Assembly (NCBI GenBank): GCA_025399215.1
Contig: MU621321.1
Location: forward strand, 1 to 27,136
Reading direction: 5' to 3'
Source: Globomyces pollinis-pini
Lineage: Eukaryota; Chytridiomycota; Chytridiomycetes; Rhizophydiales; Globomycetaceae
DNA: 27,136 nucleotides
Positions within the stretch are counted from its first letter, which is position 1; each line of letters opens with the position of its first letter. A model generated the notes under the pieces. It saw only the letters and a program-made list of their open reading frames with translations, was not told where the DNA came from and ran no database searches. Position numbers and translations under genes: made by a program. Below are positions 20,361-27,136 of this stretch, one piece after another.

Positions 20361-23047
20361 ATGGGAAGAGTTGTGATATTTAAGAAGCGGATCGATTTAG
20401 CACCAGATGATTTGTATATTCCTGCTGGGATGATAGCCAGTTGTCGATTTGTTTGGTAAGTACTAACAACCATTTACAATAGGATTCCAATCTTGTCCTT
20501 ATCATTTTATGCAACTGTTATTGACAAATGTGATTTAGTGGGAACGATTGGACTTTATCTATTCATTTATCTAATTTTATCCGTGTTGGAATTGATAAAT
20601 GAGATAATCATCATCAACATCTCAATGTCTGGTACAGTCAATAACCCAGTACCAAGGAAGAAAATCAAGTAATCAAATATTCTTATTAAACTAACATTAG
20701 AATATTTACTCATATAGAAATAATTTTGTTGTGTTTGGAGTTTGGTTTACAGATCTATGGAATGTATGTCACCTTTAACGCAAAGGAGAGTTCCGAGACA
20801 ATCAAATGCTTTACAAATCAAACTTACATATCTTTGACATTAGTTCGAATAGTAGCCATTTGGTCATTTATTGTCACCTTGTCATTTTTCATTGCTTTAA
20901 CCTTCTTTGTTGTTATATCTAGAGGGAAAATCAAGTTAAATACAGATTACAATAATTACATTAAACTTTGGAAACGAAGAATCAATTGGCTATTTTCCAA
21001 ATCTCAAGTTAAAGATGGTGATGTTGTAATTGGTGAAATGTCACAAATCTTGGCGGATTATTTCAAAGATGTCGATTGGGCCCCATCTGATATTGCTGTG
21101 GGTTTGATTCTTTTAAAACGGGAACAAAAGCTTATTACTGAAAATAATCAAATTGATAAATTTTCAAAAAAGAAGAATAAAGTAGACGATTCCAATCTTA
21201 AAGGAAACAACCAAAAAAGAGATTCAATTCAAGTTCCTGGTATTATTTTGGGTACACCACATGTCGTGAAGCTTAAAGACAACAGTCAAGATCACAAGTT
21301 AGTATCCAACGAAATTGATATCTCCGAAGTGAAAAAGACAGCTGCTACAGAATCACAGTCTTTACGAAAATCAACTTTGACCCCAACAACTCCTGCAGCA
21401 TTTGATAGTATTACCAGCGTTCAAACAAAAGTTGAAACCTCAATACTCTCAGTATCGATTGCACAAAATACTTCTCCAATATCTCCTCTTCAGGGTATCA
21501 ATTCCAATCTACCATATTCCGGTTCAGAAAGAAAATTGGGGGACGAAGTTAGTACCCATAAAAAGGCACGTAGTGAACGTGCATTAAGTGACACTGATTT
21601 GAAAAGTTTTGCATTAGAGGAACCAATCAAACCTGTGAAGATGGATCGAGCTATTTCATTTCACTTCAGTGGAAAAGGGAACGATCATTTTGAAGAAAAA
21701 CATAATAAACTAGAGAAGAATGGAATTAAAGCGTCCTGGATGTTCAGCTCCTATGCTTTCTCACCTACACCTCGTGAAAAGGTTCTAAGACAACCTGATC
21801 TAATGGATGTCACCCATTTTTGCCATTACGCCAATATGGCTTATATCCAACTTGACAACGATGTGAAAACAAAACTTGATATGTTAATACACTTCTCCCC
21901 ATTAAACGATCTTTTCCGAGCGCCATATTTGGTTACGCTTGATCATGACTGGAATACTATTGTTATCTCCATTCGAGGAACTTACTCAGCTGCCGATATT
22001 TTAGTAGATTTAAGTTTAAATGAAACGATACTTGATCCGGATTTGGAACATCCAGAATTATATTGGGCACATTCTGGATTTATGTCTACAGCTAGTAACA
22101 TTGCAGCCGAAATTCTAAATGAAAATATACTTGAAAAAATTCTTCATAGTGAGAGTGGAAAAGAATCTCAGTATCAGATTGTGGTTTGTGGTCATTCTTT
22201 AGGGGCAGTAAGTACAATTCAATTAATTTTCTAGGGTGTTGCTGCTCTCATTGCATACATGTTACGTAAACATGGGTATACTCAAACTCGTTGTTATGGT
22301 TATGCAATGCCAGGTGGTTTATTGAGTGAACATGCAGCACCACTATTCAACGATTTTTGTCTATCGGTGGTTGTTGGTGATGATATTGTATCAAGATTAA
22401 ACATTCATTCAATGAATGTACTGAAAGCAGATGTTCAAAGATCTTTGGAGCAATGTAATCTACCAAAATACAAAATTTTCGGATCAGTTATTGGAAATCG
22501 TTTTCAAAGTGATGGTGAATCAAGTAAATCATTGTTACAACGTACTCAAAACGGTACGAATTTGAATGCAACGAAAACACTTCCTAGTTTAGAAAGTGAA
22601 CTGGAAAGAATCCGTAAAACAACGCTATCAATCCCCAAACAGTTTCGCGATAATGTCAATCCATTACATGGACCAACAAAATCGACATTTGAAGCCCGTC
22701 CAACATTTTTGCCAGGTAGAATCTTATATCTAGAAAAAATTCGAACGAGGCTGGAAAAATCTCTACCTTTAGATGCTGAAGTTGATATGCTAAGTCCTAT
22801 ACCTAAACGAAAGCGAGGCCAACAATCGCTGAAAGCCTTCACTGAAGCGGTTCGAGAAAAAATCGTTGAAACCAAACATCAGATCTTTGATTCAAAATAT
22901 CAATATGTACCACGCTGGGCAACAAGAGATGAGTTTAAAGAGATTATGGTATCGCGCACAATGCTCAGTGATCATGTAGCTGTATTTGGTATCATGGAAC
23001 TCTTTGAATCTGAAGACCCTACTGTGCCATTACGTGCACTTAGTTGA
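20361..23047 (+). CDS. sn1-specific diacylglycerol lipase (DAGL-type, lipase class 3)
   Basis: DAGL hydrolyses sn1-acyl chains of diacylglycerol, giving 2-acylglycerol, at a membrane. Introns at 20456-20482, 20669-20700 and 22208-22234 give 866 residues. The N-terminus (MGRVVIFKKR...PDDLYIPA) matches the first residues of animal DAGLs and precedes four membrane spans, the last ending VVISRGKIK. A cytosolic WLF...EMSQILADYFKDVDWAPSDIAVGLILL segment is another DAGL signature. A polar, low-complexity insert (about 165-320) follows. The lipase core has HFCHYANMAY, VISIRGTYSAADILVDLS, nucleophile GHSLGAG (Ser593, split by the third intron after Ala), PGGLLSE, VVGDDIVSRL (Asp646) and the terminal SDHVAVFG (His843): a complete Ser/Asp/His triad. 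RPTFLPGRILYLEK also matches the family. The protein stops soon after the catalytic histidine and lacks the long regulatory tail of animal DAGL-alpha. It follows the SHANK-like gene on the same strand. Confidence 0.92.
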
Positions 23048-23086
23048 TTTTAAGTTAATAAGTAAAATAAAATGAAATGAAGTCAT

Positions 23087-24392
23087 TTATTGCTTTCCAG
23101 CTTCAGTATCTAATACTTTGCCTAATCCGACAGCACCCAAGGACACACTCTTTTCAAATTTGACACGTAAATCTTCCAAGAAAGAATAATCCCCATTGGA
23201 AAGAAGAGATTCCAACTTTTCAGTTTGCTTAAGGACAGCATCGGCCTTGGCACCTTCAGGGAGGAAGCTGTTATTGTCTCGGAATAAACGACGAATGGTT
23301 TTACGTTCCTTCTTGACAGCATTCTTAGCAGCGTCTTTGTCCAATTTAGCAGAAGCAGCCTTTTCCTTTGCTTCGGCTTCAGCCTTTTCTTCAGCGATTC
23401 GCTTCTCTTCAGCTAAACGAAGTGCTTCTTGTTCAGCAGCCAATGCAGCGGCTTCTCTTTCACGCTTTTTAGAAGTTCTGGCTAATTTGTCTTCGTTTTT
23501 GAACTTTCTAACACGAGGATCTAATTCAAATGCTTGGGTGACAAGTCGGTTGACTCTTTGACTATCTTCTTTTTTATGCTTCTTACGGCTGGCAAAGTTT
23601 TTACGATCTAACCATCGCTTTTCATCACGAGATCCGGCCTTTTCGGTATCTTCTTCATCTCGCATTTCAAAAGTTCTCCAAGATTCAAAGTTCAACCAGA
23701 AATGATAGAAAGCATCGACTTCGGCTCTGGTTGAGTTCTCATTACCTAATGGAGGAGCAACTTCAGAACTCTTTGAGAAACTAGATTTGTTAGACAAAAT
23801 AATCATACCGAGCATTACGTTCAAACACAGGTCCATACATCTCATAAAAATCACCAGTATCTTTAGGGTTAGGAATAGCTTCGTCAAAAGTAGGATCACA
23901 AGAATCCCATTGAATTCTTTTTTTAGGGTCGGTTAAAACTTCCCAAGCTTTTTGAATGCACTTGAAAAAGTTATCATTTCCACCAACATGAGCTTTCTTG
24001 TCTGGGTGATGTTTCAACACCTTACGACGATAAGCACGTTTAATGTCTTCATCGTTTGCAAGATATCGCTTTTTAGAAAGACCTAAGACAGCATAGTGGT
24101 CTTGAGTTTTCCATTTTGAAGGATCGGAAGCCAACAATCGCTTTGATTCTGGTTCATCTTCTTCATCATCTTCACCACCACCTTCGGCTTCTAATAATGC
24201 TTGGGTAAGTTGATAATCTTCAGCCAAAGTACGTTTGACCTTTGCACGTCTAACTCTACCCATGAAAGCAATACCAGCAGGTTCGATTTCTTTGCAAATT
24301 ACTTTTGCAAGTTTCTTATGGATGACCATATCCTTGGTAGCATCCCAATTCTTTGGTGGACTTGGTAGAAAGAAATCCAATAAGACTGACAT
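23087..24392 (-). CDS. ZUO1: Zuotin, ribosome-associated J-protein
   Basis: Zuotin (animal MPP11/DNAJC2) pairs with an Hsp70-like partner as the ribosome-associated complex at the peptide exit tunnel. Two exons joined over a 28-nt intron (23781-23808, with a CTAAC branch-point-like motif) encode 425 residues, near yeast Zuo1 (433). The J domain (about 97-165) has HYAVLGLSKKRY and the HPD motif at 129-131, which stimulates Hsp70 ATPase. Zuotin-specific segments follow: FFKCIQKAWEVLTD, WDSCDPTF, FYEMYGPVFERNARFSKSS, then FYHFWLNFESWRTFE. A long Ala/Glu/Lys-rich charged helix (about 270-350), known to bind the ribosome, precedes a C-terminal helical segment. The C-terminal SANT domains of animal MPP11 are absent, as in fungi. 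It converges on the lipase gene, stops 39 bp apart. Confidence 0.95.
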
Positions 24393-24496
24393 TTAAAAAA
24401 AAAAATTCTTGAATTTTTTTCGTTTGATTTGATTTGAGGTGACACAAGACCCCAAAAGGTTTATTAATTAGAATACGATTTAATAGTTTGTCCAAT

Positions 24497-25276
24497 CTAT
24501 AAACTCATGCGCTTAAAGTCACTCAATCCGATATATCCATCCTGGTCTCGGTCATATCTCTTCAGAATAGCCCATACCTAATATTAACAGAAATCATGTT
24601 ACATCGTGTTTTCGAGGTTTCTTTAGACTATTCACTTTACCCGCCAACGCATTCAATTGCTTGTGATGGAGTTTCCCATCTTCTGATGGCCTCATCCACT
24701 ATTGTTTACCATCATTATCGATATACCTTCCATAATTCCTCATATGGGGCTGAAAGGTTTGTGCGATTTAGCAACATATTTGCCATTTGTTCTTTTGTCA
24801 CAGGTTCTTTCCAATCCTCTAGTAGTTTGTATGCTTCATCTGGTAAATCTTCAAAATATTCCGTCATAAATCGTTTGACATCATCTGGATATATCTTTCG
24901 TTTATCCTTACTTATAAAATTAAAACCAATATCTAAATCTGAGACAGATAGACCATGTGTTTTAAAGAAAATTTTAATCGTTTCCTCATCAAATGGTAAT
25001 TGTTCCGGTTGTCCTCTGCCTGTTAAATTAAAGTAAGTAATATTGGTTCTTACCTGCTGCACCAAACACATTAGAAGCTCTTCGGGCAAACTTTTGTGTA
25101 GAACTCCTACCAATTGCTGGTGGTTTTGGTTGAATGGCATTGTTCATCGCCACAGCTCCATTGGTAGGCAAAAACGAAATAACTGAAGGTTTTCTTCTTG
25201 GAATTGGTTTTGTATCTGGGACTTTCACCACCTCAATATGGTCATCTTCTTCATGGATAGTAGAGTGTGTTAGCAT
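24497..25276 (-). CDS. EF-hand calcium-binding protein, four exons
   Basis: Introns at 25020-25053, 24699-24726 and 24578-24602 (34, 28 and 25 nt) leave a frame of 230 residues. The last exon encodes a canonical EF-hand loop, DRDQDGYIGLSD, with Asp/Asp/Asp at positions 1, 3 and 5, Gly at 6 and a final Asp (less common than Glu) at 12. Earlier segments, FFKTHGLSVSDLDIGF...DDVKRFM and WKWMRPSEDGKLHHKQL, look like degenerate EF-hand helices with incomplete loops. So there are probably two pairs of hands, with only the last certain to bind calcium. The N-terminal 80 residues are polar and basic (IPRRKPS, KFARRAS), with possible kinase-type sites. I do not recognise an orthologue. Its start is 467 bp from that of enkurin, in divergent orientation, so a flagellar calcium sensor is a reasonable guess only. 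Confidence 0.78.
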
Positions 25277-25743
25277 GAACGACTATTTTTTTGAGAAGTT
25301 TTCGCGTTTCATTTAGATTAATCAATCTTTGGTTCTTTAATAGTAGATGAATATAGATGTGAGTGAATATAATTTCACACCATGAACATTATCTATACAT
25401 TAACCAATTTGAGTCTTTTATATGAAACGAGATATGTTTCGAACATGGTACATAATATAAGCAACAAACTACTGGATAAAAACTAATTAAACAGATGTGC
25501 CAAGGAATCTCAGATCTCAACTATAATCTACGCTTAAGATATTGATACTTCAACACTCTCTGGTTGATCTAGAGCAACCATGGTACCTCGAATCAACATT
25601 CGTCTAACATCCAATAGAATCATTTGCTGATGATTTATTGATTGATTCTATACTTCAAATTGATGAGTTTGAACAAAAAACAAAAAGTGCGAAATTTTAC
25701 ATTTGAATCAACAATCACCAATTTTAAAGTAGAAATTTAATCA
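25277..25743. promoter_or_regulatory. Divergent intergenic region, EF-hand / enkurin
   Basis: Both flanking genes start outward from this 467-bp stretch. I found no RNA gene. On the minus strand, a 29-codon frame with ATG at 25623 and stop at 25534-25536 has a protein-like look, preceded by an in-frame stretch that follows an AG; it is too short to call. No clear RFX-type X-box, which might be expected for a ciliary gene, was found. Confidence 0.45.
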
Positions 25744-26668
25744 ATGTCAGAAGCAAGGAAAACCCACCAGAAACATATGTCTGGAGTAGCTGTTGGAATG
25801 TTACTAAAACCATCAAAGGGTGTTCGGTATAACTTTGATCGGACTAACAACAGTGATGACTTATTGCGAGCTGGTTTAACTCCAAAGAACCATATGAAGG
25901 AAAACGTTAAACAGATGAGGTTAAAAGAAGCAGAATTAAAGCGCAAGAAGTTGGAAGCAGAGAAACCTCAAAAAGATCCGTTTATTCTAAATCAATTTCG
26001 TGATATTCCATCCAGACTATCTACTCGAACTCCCTCTAAAACAGTATTTATTCAAAATGAAAGGATATTTAACAACTAGTCAACTCCAACACCAACTAAA
26101 AATTATATTGCGCTCAATGTCAAACAAGTCAAGTCCGCTCCTAGTTCAGTACCAATTTTTATAATGATTTATACGTTAGTGTCCTCCTTCTATACCACCT
26201 ACGCCTAGCGGAGCAAAGGATCGACGAGGGGAGTTACCTAGATAGTATAACCTTAAAGAACACTGACATCATAGCTTAATTGAACGAAAATTGCAATGGG
26301 CTAAACGAGAACAGGAACGATTAATGGAGCTCGAGAAAGAAAAGTAAATGATTGTGTCTAACATGATAGAATTCCCAAAGGTCAAATTTGTAATTGAATG
26401 AGGAGACTAAAGCATAGTATTACCAGATGAAGATCGTATCAGAACTTTGAATGCCTTAAAGACAAGTACATTTCATTATCCTAATCATACAGAACGTGAC
26501 GAGTTACTAAAAACTATTCGCGCCTTACCTTTGGTTATTGAACTCCCCAGCTTGAAGAAACGAAAATCAGATATGGAGGACCAATTAATTGAAATTGAAG
26601 CAGGGATACAGATGTTCACAAGATCCAAGGTATATATTCCAGAAGATCAGTATGATGCGCTGAGGTAA
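25744..26668 (+). CDS. ENKUR: Enkurin-domain protein, six exons including an 11-nt exon
   Basis: Enkurin and ENKD1 are proteins of motile cilia and sperm flagella; enkurin is an axonemal microtubule inner protein and was first described as a TRPC-channel adaptor. Introns at 26044-26079, 26149-26179, 26245-26274, 26344-26369 and 26381-26417 give 254 residues (human enkurin 256). An N-terminal KNHMKENVKQMR block resembles ENKD1. Proline-rich PPSIPPTPS follows, then LPRYLIERKLQWAKREQERL, LPDEDRIRTLNALK and ALPLVIELPSLKKRKSDMEDQLIEIEAGIQMF. This last part is the enkurin domain, with its characteristic Lys/Arg-rich calmodulin-IQ-like stretch and closing coiled coil. The exon at 26370-26380 is only 11 nt, but the frame before and after cannot be joined without it. 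Start is the ATG at 25744. It implies that the organism builds a flagellum at some stage. Confidence 0.88.
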
Positions 26669-27023
26669 CAGTTTATGGAATGTCAGTTTGTTTTGTTAAC
26701 CTCAAAAGTCCCTCGTTTAATTGAATATGAAATAAAGTACGATTTCGGAATTTGAATTTTGTTTTAAAAAAATAAACAGATTGGTTCCAACGCATGTTTA
26801 CCTGCATCAAATATCATCTAATCAATTTCAATCATTCGCCCTCAATAACTCGGATTTGATTTTATTATTAATATAATATGAAATCACTATCTCTACTAAA
26901 AGAGTGCTGTTCCAAAATATATGAAATCGATATTAACCCTAACACCTTTTACCTCCTCTTTTCCAAATTAATGAATAACAATTAGAGATTTCAAACCCTA
27001 AGTTTTCTTTTTGTTTTTGTTTT
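26669..27023. other. AT-rich intergenic region with two CCCTAA motifs
   Basis: No gene is supported here. A plus-strand frame of 35 codons from the ATG at 26878 is too short to call. AACCCTAA (about 26936) and AAACCCTAAG (about 26993) are single telomere-like or telobox-like motifs, not a tandem array, so they do not show a chromosome end. A T-rich run at 27003-27023 leads into the GC-richer block. Confidence 0.4.
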
Positions 27024-27136
27024 AGCACGAAGCTTGGGGGAGTAATCCGCCCCAGCTACAAAGTAACCGGAGTGACGAATTGTAGATCTCCTCTACAAGA
27101 CAGTGTGGTCAATTCCACTAAAGCTCCCCCACGTTT
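27024..27136. other. GC-richer, potentially structured block of unknown nature
   Basis: About half of these 113 bases are G or C, in strong contrast to the AT-rich sequence before them. TGGGGGAG at 27035-27042 is exactly complementary to CTCCCCCA at 27124-27131. Inside are further pairings: TTGTAG/CTACAA with a 7-nt loop, GTGG/CCAC, and GGGG/CCCC with GCT/AGC flanks near the left end. This could be a structured RNA gene, a short mobile element or the start of a larger feature cut by the window edge. It matches no tRNA, 5S rRNA or spliceosomal RNA that I can recall. On the minus strand an open frame of about 26 codons also crosses it. Confidence 0.4.

Noticed and set aside
22546..22875. Minus-strand 109-codon frame inside the lipase gene.
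   Set aside because: It overlaps a well-supported DAGL exon and shows no family similarity.
25570..25600. RFX X-box in the enkurin promoter (GCAACCATGGTACC).
   Set aside because: Only one half-site resembles the consensus; the other does not fit.
26930..27005. Telomere: CCCTAA motifs near the right end.
   Set aside because: Only two isolated copies and no tandem array; normal sequence follows.
27035..27131. A minus-strand tRNA in the terminal block, suggested by its closing stem.
   Set aside because: No T-loop consensus; the hairpin in the anticodon position has a six-base stem and no U at position 33; the length is wrong.
27024..27136. Fragment of 18S rRNA, because the minus strand contains GGAATTGAC.
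   Set aside because: The surrounding bases do not match 18S; a nine-base coincidence is not enough.

Overview
This window is nuclear DNA of a eukaryote, most likely an early-diverging, zoospore-forming fungus of chytrid grade or an aphelid-like relative. Four lines support this. (1) Almost every multi-exon gene is cut by tiny GT-AG introns: 45 of the 46 introns I placed in recognised genes are 24-37 nt long. (2) There is a fungal-type cellulose-binding module (CBM1) fused to a GH3 beta-glucosidase. (3) There is an enkurin-family gene, a family tied to motile cilia and flagella. (4) Standard stop codons, AT-rich DNA and a Pol III tRNA-Ser gene are all present. The species cannot be named from the sequence.

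Layout, left to right. 1-3191 (+) is the ribosome-biogenesis gene NOP14. 3321-5685 (-) is a CBM1-GH3 beta-glucosidase. 6380-8236 (-) is PIGS/GPI17 of the GPI transamidase, in eleven exons. 8379-9869 (-) is an unusually long zinc-type (MDR) dehydrogenase, divergent from a PhzF-family isomerase (10209-11045, +). Then come an eight-pass membrane protein (11128-12027, -), tRNA-Ser(AGA) (12232-12312, -), a leucine-rich-repeat protein (12690-13805, +) and a zinc-module/FSH1 serine hydrolase (13961-14773, -). A tentative small spliced gene (14828-15123, +) precedes a bifunctional aminodeoxychorismate synthase (15187-17719, +).

The right part holds the most unusual pair. A SHANK-like protein (SPN ubiquitin-fold plus ankyrin repeats, 17986-19925, +) is followed head-to-tail by an animal-type sn1-specific diacylglycerol lipase with four membrane spans (20361-23047, +). 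Next come the ribosome-associated J-protein zuotin (23087-24392, -), an EF-hand protein (24497-25276, -) and, divergent from it, enkurin (25744-26668, +), which contains an 11-nt micro-exon. The window ends in a GC-richer, inverted-repeat-bounded block (27024-27136) that I cannot identify.

Most genes are housekeeping genes that do not form one pathway: ribosome biogenesis and translation (NOP14, ZUO1, tRNA), the GPI anchor (PIGS), folate (ADC synthase) and cellobiose breakdown (GH3). The SHANK-like and DAGL-like genes suggest small-GTPase and lipid signalling, and enkurin suggests a flagellated stage. Exon joins were made by hand from splice signals, reading-frame continuity and remembered family motifs; no database search was possible.
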